A stretch of DNA of 64,000 nt, taken from NCBI RefSeq assembly GCF_010389155.1, contig NC_057765.1:620001-684000 (forward strand), read 5' to 3'. A model generated the notes under the pieces. The model saw nothing but the letters and a program-made list of their open reading frames with translations, had not been told where the DNA came from and made no database searches. Shown here piece by piece: positions 10,964 through 24,350 of this stretch. The translations under genes and the position numbers were made by a program. Position 1 is the first letter of the stretch. Every line of letters begins with the position of its first letter. This DNA is from Erigeron canadensis. Its lineage: Eukaryota > Streptophyta > Magnoliopsida > Asterales > Asteraceae.

Positions 10964-12229
10964 AATTCATAAAGGACCTTGGCCTGTTGTACTTAATTAA
11001 GCTAAGCCCATTGGGTTGTTGTATTAAGTCTTAGAAGACCCACTTGTAATTCCTAGTGATGCACTAATCCAAGACCGGCCAACAGACCAAGGAAAAGAAA
11101 CAGTAATAATGCAAGACTAGAGTTACTAGGAAAATTACCTACAAATTAAATATGCCTAGTGTTGTAAAAATTTTAGTATGCTAGTGATAATTTTCTCTTG
11201 ATTGATTCATGTATTTAGAACTTACAAGTGTGAAAATCGATACATATATTTAATGGTGGTGGTGTAAGTTGCTCCATTTGAAAAAGAATAGATGGAAAGG
11301 AATAAACATATAGATCCCATTAAAAGAAAATACAAAGAGATAACAACAAAAATTGTACTCAATCCCTGAGCGCGGGGTATGGGGAAGTGAGCTGTAGACA
11401 GTCATACTTTTACTAAAAGGTAGAAAGACTGCTTACATAAAGACTTCCGGCCAAAAAAAATACAAGAGATGATTACATAAAAATATTTTAATTTTTTTTC
11501 AAATTTGAAGAAGATAGTTATAGTTTTAAGTTCGCTTAAGTCGTTCAAACTATTTTACGTTTTTTTAAGTTCTTTTTAAAAGACATTTTATTATTTTAGT
11601 AACTTAACTAGGTGGCATTTTTAGCAACATATACAACAGAAAAATAAAAAAAAAAATAATAATAATAAAAATTCATATAAGTTAATTTTCCTCTTAACTG
11701 TTTTTCCTTAAACCATTATCTGGAGATCCCTTTTCCTGGAGAATCCTTAATCCAAACATTGTATTTATTAACTTTCGCAGTTGCTTTTCCAGTTTAGCGC
11801 CTAAAATTGTTGCAACTATTTTGCATCATAGAAAGATTGACAAGTATAAGATTGATTTTGTGCTAACGAGTGGTGTCTTGGCCGGTGTGCTTCTTTTTAT
11901 ACATTGATATAATAATGATATAGACAAAAATACTAGCACATCTGTTTGAAATAGAGTTTCATTAAAAAAGAGGTTCAAAATATGAAATGAAAAACTTTCA
12001 GGTACAGACTAGACAAACTTACAGAAATAATTTAAGGTGCGTTTGTCTTCAGGGAGCAAGAGAGTCAAGGCATGATACTTCTTTTAGTATTTGGTTTGCA
12101 TTATAAGTTGTCATGTCACAACTAAAATCATATTAAATAATTACTTGGGTCGTCAATTCTTCATTTATAAGATCCGAGTGTCACGAGTTTTAAGATCATT
12201 AATTATCGATAAAGTAACCAGTTAGAATA

Positions 12230-12468
12230 GGCATTGGGGTGTTAGTTCAGTAGTTAGAAGGTTTTTCATAATGTGGTTTCTTCCTGCGGGTCTCAGATTT
12301 GAATCTTGATGCGCACATGCATATATAGTGAAGGTGTCTTATCAATGATATAACCGTTTAATACATGGATAACAAACCCTTTAAACATTGGCAAGAGTTG
12401 AACCGGTGTGGAAGCATCCGCGTGAAAGATGTTAGCCATTTATCTGTTGTTGTCTTTAAAAAAAACTT
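12230..12468 (+). mobile_element. tRNA-derived SINE, family A, copy 2
   Basis: Same family as 789-1018: it shares GGTGTTAG near the start, TGGTTTCTTCCT, TGAATCTTG in the B-box region and the ending GTTAGCCATTTATCTGTTG plus an A-rich tail. It is flanked by AGTTAGAATA (12,220-12,229) and AGTTAAAATA (12,469-12,478), a 10-bp target duplication with one mismatch. The A box (TTAGTTCAGTAGTTAGAAG) and the imperfect duplication suggest it is older than copy 1. Confidence 0.75.
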
Positions 12469-12478
12469 AGTTAAAATA

Positions 12479-14700
12479 AAACAATTATTAAAAAAAATAT
12501 AGAATGATATATTTTTCCTTCACTGCAAATCACCGTGTATCTCGAAGTTATTATGCATCAATATATATATGTGTGTGTTTGATGAATCTTTGCTACATCA
12601 ATTTTATTATGATATGATCAAAGGGTTTAAATGTTGCCCAATATATTTTATAATAACCAACCTTTATTGATATATAATTTCAAAAGTGAAAGATAAAACA
12701 AGTTTATTTAGAGAAAGTGGGTTAGTGAGAGACACGATTCAAATGATTCATAATCCAACTATTAATCGTTTCGACTCCTTACATTGTACAAGAAGTCTAG
12801 GTAAATTTGTTAAATCAGTGATTGTTAAATTAACGTAGTACTTGAATAGTTGAATTCCATCTTGATCCATAAAAAAGAACAAGGACCTATTGGTAATTAT
12901 AAATTACTTGTGTCATGGGAGAGTAACAAATCAAGAAAGCAATGGTCCTGCACTGCAAATCAATTTGTCTCTATGCAACTATTACTTCCAAAATTTGCTG
13001 TCATGACCTTTTGTTTTCTACTTGCACCATTTGCTCCCACAACTTACCAATAATTGCAGCTCACAGGTTTTACGCGACATATAATCCCTACAGACCACTA
13101 TCAATAAAAGCGAGTTGTAAATTTGTAATTTTATTTGCTACCCCGTTTCTTTCTGTTATTCAAAATTTTGCACCAAATAAAGTATTTTAAATTTACATAC
13201 GGGCTATGAGTAATATCACAACTTTGAAGCATATACCTCATCAATTATAAATAAAAGTTATACATTGTTATAAATAAATAAAAAAATTGTTATAAGATAT
13301 GAGCTCTCTAACTTTTTGAATGCATAAAAGTATTTTCTTTATGGTAGAAAAATACTACTCGTACTAGATTACCAAAATCATGTAGCTTTATGGAATATAT
13401 AGATTACTAATTTTTATATGGTAAATTTTTGTAGAAATACGTTATAAGAACCATAAATGTTAGACTCATTTTTTGAATTTGTTTAAAACATTAAAATATT
13501 ATTAAAAAATGTTAGTAGCAATTAGCCAATAAAAAAAAAAAAAATCTTAATTTATAATTTGATCCGCGAATCAAATCAATAATCAAATATGGGTGATTGG
13601 AAGTAGTAACTAGGTTAAATTTTCATGATGTATTTTTTTGTGTTGATTATTTCTTATTTCAATTTTGGTTTCTTATTGGTGGCACCTAGGTATGTATTGT
13701 TTATCACATGTTTGCGTTGGTTCATTACAACTAGTATCAGAGCCTCAATTAGGTGTTTTTCAAGTTGAGAAACGGGAACAATGAGAGCTAGAAAAAGGAA
13801 GATCAAGTGGCAACAGATATTTTGGCTTTAGTAAGATGCGGATCTAAGATATCTAAGCTTGTACGAAAGGATTTATGATTGATTAAATCAAAGACAATGA
13901 AGCCAAGAAGAATTAATTAGACCCAAATGCACTTTGTAGGTTATCTTTGTCTCGGAATATCGCCTACAATATTCAAGGTGAGAATATCGCAATTAAATCA
14001 AAGGGTTTGATCAAGACGTTGTCTACTAAAACCATCCGCTTTGAACAAGGTCTCTTGATCCTTCATATCTTCTGATATTGATATAGGTTGATACCAAATA
14101 AGGGTATCATCACTATCATGTTAGTTTTGGTGATCAAAATTGGAAGATTATCAAAGAAAGATTAGATCAAATGCATGCATATATGCGTTGTAACATTTTG
14201 TCGAAATTTTCCATCGTCGTCCTATCATTTCAAAATGAAGTTCCAATTGAAACAATATATATGTACGTTATTTGATTTTGAAACCACCGATTAGTTAGCC
14301 GGGCCCTAAAACTTGTTTAATATATTTATTTTTACATTTACATATAATATATAGACAAAGAATATTCCTTACGAAATATACATATAACTAGAAGAAAAAC
14401 TCTAACACAAAATCTGGAAGTATTGAAAATGAGTTGACCTTATCAGTTTGAATTGATTTCTGTTTACCCATACAAAAAGTCTAAAACTCAATAATTTCAA
14501 TCATTATCTAGCTAGCTTTAACTTTCATTTTTTTTTTCTTTTTATTATATTATATATTAAAAATACAGTTATCATAATAAATTATTAGCTAATTATAACT
14601 TTTGATTTTCATAAATTGATTTTTATTCTCAATATTATTGACTTTTACTTATATAAAAAAAATTAAAGAAATAGTATTTACACAAATTTAAACTTTTACA
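12479..14700. other. Gene-free stretch with one LTR-retroelement scar
   Basis: No gene is supported. At 13,732-13,743 the sequence TAGTATCAGAGC differs by one base from the initiator-tRNA-Met primer-binding site of plant LTR retrotransposons and follows CATTACA, which could be an LTR end. This looks like the remains of a plus-strand retroelement, without recognisable coding sequence. The rest is AT-rich. Confidence 0.45.
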
Positions 14701-14734
14701 AAATTTAATATATCTTGCTCATATATATAAAGTA

Positions 14735-14830
14735 TACAAGATAGGTATCCGCGCAATACGGCGGAAGCGGTAGCAACGGGTTGTGGTAGTGGCAGTGGCG
14801 ACAATGGTGTAGTTATTAATGGAAAAGTAA
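14735..14830 (-). mobile_element. Degraded Helitron-like 3' end (minus strand)
   Basis: The reverse complement reads TTTTACATCAATTAC, then a GC-rich region ending CCGCCGTATTGCGCGGATACC. The same GC hairpin and GATACC ending occur at 31,003-31,030 and near 19,000. No CTAG follows here, so the terminus is decayed or is a family variant. No coding content. Confidence 0.4.
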
Positions 14831-15428
14831 TTGATGTAAAAGAAGTAGTGTAGTTATTTTAAGGGTTAACAGATGTATGTTGCGAATAATTTTATTAAAT
14901 GTATTATATGTATATTAGGTGAATATATATATATATATATATAAATAGATGAGAGTGATAGTTTGAATAGATAGAGTGAAAATTATTTTAGGAATATTTA
15001 AGATAGATGTAGTGTGGGTTGAAAATGTGTTGAAAGTTAAAGGTATTTTAAATATTTTAAAGATTGAAAGTTGAAAATGGGTGGGTGATAGTTTGTTTTA
15101 TAAAAGAATATAGATAACATAAATTTTAAGTTTTATTATGTTTTTAAAATTCAAAATTTTGTTTCTATCCATATAAATAGGCTAAAAATCTAGTTATATG
15201 TCAAAGTAGAATAAAGTCGGCCCATAAGGCGTTGTTACCTAATCTAACATCAAAACAATGGATAATATGGGCAAGGATTGTTATAAGTTAAAGTATAGGT
15301 TTCCCAAACATACAAATATTTTATGTCATGTCTACACATACAAATTAGTGTAGTGTTATACACATTAAAAATAGATACAGCTTTAGGGATTATAGTTAAA
15401 CCTTAAGAGCAAGGGTGTAGTGCCAAAA

Positions 15429-15573
15429 AATTGGTAAATTGGTTAAATTGACAAATTATCGACAAATCACAAGCCGTCACGTGTTGTTACAAAAAACTAA
15501 CCAAAAACAAGCCAAAAGTGGTGGTGTAGTGATATAAAACTTGTCAATTTAACCAATTTGATAACATAGTAAA
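15429..15573. repeat. Inverted repeat, possible small MITE
   Basis: AATTGGTTAAATTGACAAAT near the left end is complementary, with few mismatches, to TTGTCAATTTAACCAATTT near the right end, about 100 bp apart. Both arms lie close to a GGTGTAGTG motif. The arrangement fits a foldback or MITE-like element. No target duplication could be defined. The flanks (14,831-15,428 and 15,574-15,997) show no gene. Confidence 0.4.
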
Positions 15574-15997
15574 GGTAACCGGAATTGTAATCAAACTTGC
15601 CGAAAAACTAAAAAAGTGACCGTTTTGTTTTTATAAAATGAACCTTGGGCTCATAATTTGGGGGTCTGGAATTTTGGAAGTCGGAGACGCCATGACTGCT
15701 AACCCGAAAGGTGTACCCCGCCAAGATACGCCTCGGATCGTCCGAGTCCCATTTTTACGAACATTTGTATCATCATTGCCCATTTAATTGTCAGCCTAAA
15801 AAACTGTTCAACGATATCATCATCGGCTAAAAACTACTTTTTCCGGCTACCTATTGCTTTAATGGAACAAAATCTGACAACGCTACCAAGGAAAAATCTG
15901 GCAACGCTACCGCTAACACTACCAAGCTAATCACAAACAAGCAATTAACGGCAATGTAAAAAGATAAATATACATAAATATACAGCAGCAGCAGTAC

Positions 15998-16179
15998 CCG
16001 AAAACCCAAGAAAATGGTTGCCGGAAAACTAACCGTCGTAAAAGGAGTAGCAACAACAGCAGTTAACGGAAAACCCAAGAAAAGGCTCGCCGGAAAACCG
16101 CAGCCACCGTAGCAGCATAAAAGGAGCAGCAGCAGTCTCACCGAAAAACCCAAGAAAGGGCTCGCCGGAAAACCGAACC
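15998..16179. repeat. ~70-bp minisatellite, 2.5 units
   Basis: Units start at 15,998, 16,067 and 16,141 with CCGAAAACCCAAGAAAAGG or a close variant, followed by CTCGCCGGAAAACCG and a GCAGCAGCAGT-rich spacer. The minus-strand open frames here (Leu/Phe/Gly-rich) are translations of this repeat and not genes. Positions 16,180-16,679 show no gene. Confidence 0.65.
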
Positions 16180-16679
16180 AACCAACAAAGCAATAGTATA
16201 TCGATTAAACCGGAAACTCTCAAAAAGGGGTCGCGTTATTTTAAGAGTTGAGTGATCTATGTTGTAATTAATTAATAACACTAAAGATATTATATGTATA
16301 TCATGTAAACATGTTTAATCTAAATAATAAAGAAGAGAGTAAAATAGCAAGATTTGTTACTTTTGAGAAAGGGAAGGGAGCTCCCTAAGGAGTCTAGATT
16401 TATTAATTTGGAGCTAAAATGTAGATTTTTTAACATACAATTTATCTTATTTCTCCACGACGGTACTTGTGAGTAATGTTTTAACGTAGATTCAAACGGT
16501 TGGTCCAACTAGTATTAAGTAGTACGACCAACTTAACTAGTTTGGTTTTTGATTTAATCGTCCAAGGAAAAAACCAGCTTTCTATTTTATTTTTCCATTA
16601 TATAGTATTTATGAGTAATTTTAGCCTTTCGGACAGTTAAAGAAATTTCTTTTCTCCATCATGTTTTGAATCGATTTTT

Positions 16680-16747
16680 CAGTTTTTGTTCTGAACAACG
16701 AGTTAGTAGTTATTATTTAGCATTCGAGACACCACAGTGACATCAAA
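16680..16747 (-). repeat. Dispersed repeat shared with 2131-2196
   Basis: The reverse complement shares CACTGTGGTGTCTCGAATGC and a following AACTACTAACTCGTTGTT block with 2131-2196. The class is unknown; it could be part of an LTR. Beyond it, 16,748-18,934 is AT-rich and contains no gene I can support. Confidence 0.5.
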
Positions 16748-18934
16748 TTGAAGAGTATATCAAACTCGAACCACGTATATCTAAGATGAAACCTAAGACA
16801 TTTTCGGAAACCCCAAAGCCCTCCAATAATAAGGTCATACATATATCTATGTCTCTTCATAAAGCGGAAACAGTTATTGATCAAATTTGTGATAACTCCT
16901 ACAAAGAAATACTTATGATATTCGAACTCATACCTTAGCGAGCATGTTATCTCATTATTAAATTAATTTATTTTGCAGCAGCAAATGTGAGCATTGTTGG
17001 CTTCAAATCTAAATCATCATCTAAAAGTGGGAAGCTATACGAGATCCATTCTTATTCTTATAACCAATTTAACGTTTTCGACAATTGTTTAAAAAAGTCG
17101 ACAAAACCTATTATTTGATATTATTTCGTTGTCATTGTCAGATTATCTTTATTAATAAAATATACGTCTCTTTTGAGCATGTTAGTAGAAAAATACGAAA
17201 AGCAAATCCTACAGTATATTTTGTGTATCTACGACTAAGAATAACGTCTCTGTCCATGTCATTGTCTACGACGTGGAGGGAGTGATTCCCAAGTATCATA
17301 CGTAGCCATCCTCTTTATCGTGAGTTTTTTTCATTTTTATTTTAACTTGCCGTTTAATTATGTTTTTTTCCCGTTGTTTATTAAATTAAATATAATACAA
17401 TATAATATGATATAAAATTATATAAGTACAAAATAGACTTTGAAATGATAGTTAACTGGATAAGAGCCCGACAATGTAACACATTGATTTTAAGGTTTTG
17501 CGTACGTTTGGAACTTATGATCGATCAACATTCATCATCAGTTTAAATGTTTAATTATTTGTATATGAATATATAGGACGTCGCAACTAATTAAATATAT
17601 ATACTTGGTCATACATGTTTAATTAGTTAATTAGCATTTAGTAATAACGGCATGTTATGGTTGCATGTGCTAAAATAAATTAGTTGCCTGGCCTGTGAAA
17701 CTTTTTCATCCGTACGTCGATCTAATTTATAAGTTAAATCTTATAATAAAATAATGTATTCTAACGGCATTGTCTAAATTAATGAGTACTTATGTTACAT
17801 GAATAAAAAGGGCCAATTAATCATTCATATATATTGTTGCTTTTGCGAGGTGCTTGATTTATACGAGTATATAGTTAGTACGTTCGTCTTAATTAAGCAA
17901 AAATCGAGTAGGCGCGTACGTACTTGGATAGAATCACATGACTATATATGTATATTGTCTGATGATGTTATATGCACATATATCTATATCATCCTTTTAA
18001 GATATCAATTCGTAGTCATAAATCTGAATTGAATGTACGGCGCCTTTATTAATGTATCATGCATTTTGATTCGGATGTTATCAACCATATATATATGTTA
18101 GCTAGTGCAGACAGACGGACAGTATCTTTGATTCATCTCCGTTAACTATATATTATCACTCATATCATGTGGTGTACTAGCTAGAACTCCAAATAATTTA
18201 CTACAAGCCGGCAAATTTATGTTTAGTTTAGATATAATATATATGATGTTCAAAATGTGTCTGTTTAGTACTAATTAATGACTTACATGGAAACAGTCTC
18301 TTTATCTTTGAGTAGAGGCAAAATTGTCTACATGCATTTTACCTTCTCCATACCCTGCTTAACAGGAATTAGGAACTGTTATCGTTGTTGTAATGACTCA
18401 CATGATATGGTTGCACTTAATTATAGTATGCATACTTAGGCCTTTCCCAACAGTGAACTATATCACCTCTTCCTCGTTGCCATATCAACGACACTTCCCA
18501 TATTTCTTACTTTTACATCTCATGACACACTTTTGCCAGCAACATCTCTACATCACTTCTTCTTTACTCTTTTCTTGATATTTTATTATCTATACTGTAT
18601 TATAAATCAAATAACCCATTTCTAAATTTTAAGTTTCAATATTTATTTTTCAAAAATATCCCTTTATCTATTTTATATTCACCTAAAATTAAATAACTAT
18701 AATATATTTTCTCTATTCTCAAATCTTAACCAATCATTTTTTTTTCTCTCTCATCCATAAACTATTTTATTCCATAAATTCATTGTCAAAAATCGTACAT
18801 CGATAAATTATAAATTATATATGGGTCTTCTTAAAATTTCATGTTCTTTCATTAGAGAGGTAATTCGATATACTTTCAATGTATTTTTAAATCCGAGAGT
18901 GGGGCCCTTACGGCTAAGAGCGGAGCTCGTCAGG

Positions 18935-19030
18935 AAGATCACTCAATCACCGCTACCGTCATTACTACATCACCACCCCGCCATCACCTCTATCAGCGCC
19001 GTAATGCGCGGATACCGTTCTCTCGTTTCC
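18935..19030 (+). mobile_element. Helitron-like 3' end variant
   Basis: A CACC/CGCC-rich stretch leads into CGCCGTAATGCGCGGATACC, the same GC hairpin plus GATACC ending seen at 31,003-31,030. The expected CTAG is replaced by CTCT, so this copy is a variant or decayed. Positions 19,031-20,244 show no gene; they hold scattered simple repeats only. Confidence 0.4.
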
Positions 19031-20249
19031 AACTAATTAAAATAAATATAAACAGTTTCAAACCTATAATAAAAGTCATATAAAAATGGAGATCGAAGCA
19101 TGCTCCTCAGCTCGTCTTCACATGTTCTCCGCCAAGACACACTCATCCGTAACGCGCTCATGACAATTTGCTAACAAGAGTGTCACACTGTCACGGGCGT
19201 GACACTCCGTTGGGAACGGTCGATGCCCTTTGTGTTTTGCTAATTAGTGTACATTGACTGATCATATATAGTTTGCATCGTTGTCGTCCGTTTTGTGTTG
19301 GTTCTTGACCCATAGTACGTACATGTTGAATTATCGATCTCCAGCCATTTTTTTTCTTTTCTTTTTAACATTAATTGTGAGTTTGTCTAGCTACTTGGCT
19401 GATCTACTCTGATACAACACCAACGTACCAAAGATGTCGAGATAGATCTACAGTTTGTGTATGAATTGAACATGCATTGCATTCGATAAGTTTGATTCTT
19501 GTGCTTATATATATCATCCTTTCAATTTGGGATATGTACGTGTGGGTTTAATTGGTTTAGTGTATGTAAATGAAGCTTTTTATTTGGTTTAAAAATATTT
19601 CCTAACAAATTCCGAGGCTATGTTTATTTTTCACTTAAATTTCTTATCATTTATGATACAAACGGAAAACAAAAACAATAAAATTAAGGATAAAGTCTCA
19701 CTAACAATATGTAATAACTCCGTATAATTGTTTTGATGTATATACAATGATCTTTTGATTCGGCAAATAGTTAATTAAGATTCAAGTATAATTTTAAAAA
19801 ACACCTAAAGACATGTCATGCCCGCTAAAATGAAATCTACAAACATGTTAGAAAAATCAGCATTAAATATCAAAGTCTGGTCGCGAGTGTTTGACAAAAC
19901 ACTCCACTCGCTGACCCTTCGCAAGTTGTGTCAATATTGAACAATCGGTACATAAAAGACAACCAAAAGAAGTATGAACGGATGTCTCAAGCTTTGCGAA
20001 TAACCACACTTATTGATGAAAGTTAGTGAAAAGGTACCCAGAAGTCATTGTGATTAGCAACAAAAGTTTTCACATTTTTATTTTTTTTTTGGAAAAGGTG
20101 AATTTCACATTTTTATCTACATACAGTATTTACTCATTAGCTTAGCTAGAAAATGAATGAGTGAGACAAAATCCACAAAGTTAATTCTCAATTTTTGGCA
20201 GCCAAGTAGATACACGTACAAGTTAGACTAATTACTTGGGAGAGGAAAC

Positions 20250-20705
20250 GGTTGGAAAAATAATGATTCGTATTAATAAATATAATGAAAACATGATTAA
20301 GATTACTAATCTGGAGATCCTGAGGAACCTGTTAGTTGATTCAGCATTCTTGCCATTGAGATTGGTTCCCAAATTAAGGTGATTATAGATTAGATGGGGA
20401 AGAAGAGAAAACACACACACAAAATAATGGTGGCCGTGATTAGTGATTCATTAGTCACTAATGATGATTAATTATGTTATATTTATATATATATATAACA
20501 TTTACACTTAGCTCCCTTGGTGTTTTATGTAATGTGTATTATTAGTCTCTTTAATTCTAATCACCTAATGGGAAACCCTATATTATGTCATTAATAGTAA
20601 ATACGTCCATCGTATATTTACCGACATAAGGATTTCATTTATTTGTCAATTATCATATCGGACTGATATATGATCGGTGAAGGTCACAACTACGTGAGTC
20701 CAACA
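20250..20705 (-). repeat. 3' LTR of the copia element
   Basis: 456 bp. In element orientation it begins TGTTGGACTCACG and ends CCAACC, where the right LTR ends CCAACA; the last base has mutated. It carries a (TA)n run 2 bp longer than in the other LTR. Confidence 0.95.
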
Positions 20706-20722
20706 TTCTCCCACTTGACCAA
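20706..20722 (-). other. Polypurine tract of the copia element
   Basis: The reverse complement reads TCAAGTGGGAGAA directly before the TGTTGG start of the 3' LTR. This is the usual position of the primer for plus-strand DNA synthesis. Confidence 0.85.
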
Positions 20723-21030
20723 GCGATCATTTATCTATGAGTATCACAGTTAATCCGGCCGGGATAATATTCATTTTGTTTTAAACCGAAAGCATAGCCA
20801 ATAAGTACAGTCGTAGAGAAGAACATCAACTCAGGACCCCCACTAGTCAAACTATGACTCAAATTTAAAACTAAATTAGCAATGATCAATTGACTAAGAC
20901 AAATTTTGTTACAGTAATGTCCATACATCATTATGCATGCTGAATGTAAATAATAGACAAACAAAATCTGAATACAGAGGAAAACTTTATTAAATTCAAT
21001 AATAATGACCATGATAAGTACAATATGCTA

Positions 21031-24000
21031 TCAAATTAAATCTTTTGTAAGCCCCATCTTCGACACGTGTCCTATGAAGATATTAGGAGGAAGACCTTTG
21101 GTCATTGGATCCGCTAGCATATCATTTGTACTTATGTACTCAATACAAAGAACATTTTCCTCAACCCGTTCGCGTACAAACAGATACTTTGTATCGAGGT
21201 AGTCCAGCGCCAGTCGAACTGTTACTGTTCGAGAAAGTTACTGCAGCTGAATTATCACAGTAAAGCTTCAATGGTCTAGAAATAGAGTTGACGATTTTAA
21301 GTCCACTGACAAGGTTCCTTAACAACATCCCATGACAAGTGGCATTGTAAACGGCAATATATTCAGCCATCATGGTGGACGTTGCAGTCAGTTTCTGTTT
21401 ATGACTCCACCAAGAGATAGGTCCGCCAGCTAACATGAAAATATATCCAGAAGTAGATTTCTTGTCCTCTTTGCTTTTAGCAAAATCGGAATCAGAATAT
21501 CCTACTACTTCTAAGTCATCACTCCTTCTAAAAGTTAGTTTGTAGTCTTTGGTCCCTTGCAGATATCGTAGAACCTTTTTAGCCGCTTTCCAGTGTGCCA
21601 ATCCAGGATTAGACAAATAACGTCCTAGCATACCGGCGATGTAAGTGATATCTGGTCGAGTGCAGACTTGAGAATACATAATGCTCCCAACTACTGATGC
21701 ATAAGGTATCATCTTCATCTGCTCCTTTTCAATCTCAGTACTCGGGGTTTGGAAAGAACTGAATACTTCTCCTTTAACTACTGGAGCTACAGTGGGCGAG
21801 CAGTCCTGCATTTTATAGCGTTCCAGAATACGGTCAATATAGGCCCTTTGAGAAAGACCCAGAACACCATTACGCCTATCCCGGTGTATTTCGATACCTA
21901 TGACATAAGAGGCCTCACCGAGATCTTTCATGTCAAAATTCTGCGAAAGCATGCGCTTCGTTTCATGCAGCATATCCAAGTTGTTACTTGCAAGTAGGAT
22001 GTCATCTACGTACAAAACAAGGATTATGAAGTTACTCCCACTGATCTTGAGATAGGTGCATTGATCCACTGGATTCTTTAAGAAATCTTGTCCTTTCATG
22101 ACTTCATCGAACTTAAGGTACCATTGACATGACGCTTGTTTCAACCCATATATGGACTTCTTCAACTTGCAGACCATGTGCTCTTTACCTTTTGGAATGA
22201 ATCCTTCAGGCTGCCACATGTATACGTCTTCTTCCAAGTCTCCATTAAGAAAAGCGGTCTTGACATCCATTTGATGTAACTCAAGATCAAAATGAGCTAC
22301 TAGTGCCATGACGATCCTTAGGGAATCTTTACGAGACACAGGAGAAAAGGTCTCTTGATAATCAATTCCAGCCTTTTGAGTATAGCCTTTTGCAACCAGT
22401 CTAGCCTTATAGCGTTCAACATTTCCATCCGGGTCTAGTTTGGTTTTGAAAACCCATTTACAACCTGTTGGTTTGGATCCTTCAGGAAGTTCAACCAAAT
22501 CCCAAACGTCGTTATGTTTCATGGAATTAAGCTCCTCAATCATGGCGTCATTCCATTTAGAGGCTTGGTTACTATTAATGGCTTCTTGATAAGAGGTAGG
22601 ATCAGTAAGCTTTCCAATGTCCCCATCTTCAACTAAGAAGGTGACATAATCATCAAAATTTGTGGCCCTTCGTTGCCTGGATGATCTTCTAAGCTGAATT
22701 TCGGGTTCTGTAATGGAAGGTCCTTCATCATTCGCAGCATCAACATTATGATTAGGAGGAGGATTCTGATTAGGAGAAGGATGATCATTGATATTAGGAG
22801 CGTTGTGATTAGGAGAAGGTTGATCAGTGGTTTGAGCAACGTTGGGTACAAGAGGGATGATTGGAGGACTAATAACCGACGAGTGGTTTCCCCCCGCATC
22901 TTGTACATCATGCAAATCCAAGTTATGATTTGTCGTGCTCCCACTGATCTCTGAGTTCTCAAGAAAAGTAGCATGCTGCGTGTCAGTGATGGAAGTAGTA
23001 TGGGTAGGACAGTAAAACCGATAACCTTTTGAATTGTCTGGATAACCAACAAAGAAACATGTAATGGTTTTAGGATCCAGTTTCTTTAGGTTTGGGTTAT
23101 AGATTTTAGCTTCGGCAAGACAGCCCCATACTTTCATATATGCTAGACTTGGTTTCTTACCTGTCCAAATCTCATGAGGAGTTTTAGGGACAGATTTGGA
23201 TGGAACCCTATTGAGTATATGAACGGCTGTTTTTAATGCCTCAGTCCAAAGGAAATTAGGTAAGTTGGTGTTGGCAAGCATACTTCTCACCATGTCCATT
23301 AAGGTTCGGTTTCTCCTTTCAGCAACACCATTTTGTTGAGGAGAACCAGGCATGGTGTATTGGTTAATAATGCCATGGTCTTTGCAATAATTATGGAAAG
23401 GACCAGGAGCTTGACCAATGTCAGTATGTCTACCATAATATTCATCTCCCCTATCTGATCTTACAACTTTTATTTTACGATCGAGTTGGTTTTCAACCAT
23501 AGTTTTATAATCAATAAAAGTTTGCAAGGACTCAGATTTTTCCTTAATTAAATACAGGTGCATGTAACGCGAATAATCGTCAATGAATGTAATAAATGAT
23601 GTATGACCAGTAATTGATGTGGAATAAGGGCCATTAATGTCAGTCTGAATTATTTCCAACAAGTTGGAACTCCTAGTGGCTCCTTTCTTGTTTCCTTTAG
23701 CCATTTTGTCTTTAAGGCACTTAATACATGTTTCAAAATCACTGAAATCGAGAGAATGTAAGATTCCATCTTTCACGAGTCGTTTCATGCGATCTTGTGA
23801 GATATGGCCAAGACGTTTATGCCACAACATAGAGGAATTCTCCAATTTCTTGGGTGATTTTGTCTTTGTTTTAGTTACATCATCAACATTAAGAGACAAC
23901 AAAGATTGGGAAAATTTATGATCTAGTTCTAATTTGTACAGTAATCCATCCAAAAAACCACGACCAAGCAATTCATTATTTAAAGTAATAGCAATCTTGC

Positions 24001-24268
24001 CGCTACCATGAATCATTACATAACCTTCAAGATCAAGTTTACCAATAGATAAAAGATTCCGAGTAATTCTCGGTACATATAAGGTATCTACTAGTCTAAT
24101 AGTCTTTCCGGTACTCATATGTAAAATTAAAGTTCTCATGGCTTCGACATCTAAGAGATCACTACTTCCAACTCTAAGCTTTCTTTGGCCCTTTGGTAGC
24201 TTCTGGATTGTAAGGAATCCCTGCATTGAGTTGGTCACATGAACCATAGAACCAGAGTCACCCCACTA
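21031..24268 (-). pseudogene. copia pol (protease-integrase-RT-RNase H), broken
   Basis: A 1,000-residue frame covers most of pol. In order it shows the protease DSGS motif just downstream of a TAG, the pre-integrase HHCC finger (WHKRLGH...CIKC), the integrase core ([24 protein letters not shown] for the three acidic residues), reverse transcriptase with YVDD in [10 protein letters not shown], and RNase H ([15 protein letters not shown]). Lesions: an in-frame TAG at 24,266-24,268 immediately before the protease motif, probably from a Trp codon, and a 1-nt frame change at about 21,200-21,212 after CDNSAAV that drops the conserved end of RNase H into another frame, which continues to a TGA at 21,031. 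The function would have been reverse transcription and integration of the element. Confidence 0.93.
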
Positions 24269-24350
24269 TGTATTAATAGGTACATCAATCATAAAAGAAT
24301 CAAATATTGCATAAAGTACGTTACCTTTCTTAGCTAGCCATTCCTTGAAT

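Noticed and set aside
15851..16223. Minus-strand hydrophobic open frames
   Set aside because: They are translations of the ~70-bp minisatellite, rich in Leu, Phe and Gly, with no family features.
18437..19218. Possible MITE bounded by GGCCTTTCCCAACAGTG and the complement of GACCGTTCCCAACGGAGTG
   Set aside because: End similarity is short, no target duplication was found, and a different Helitron-like end lies inside.
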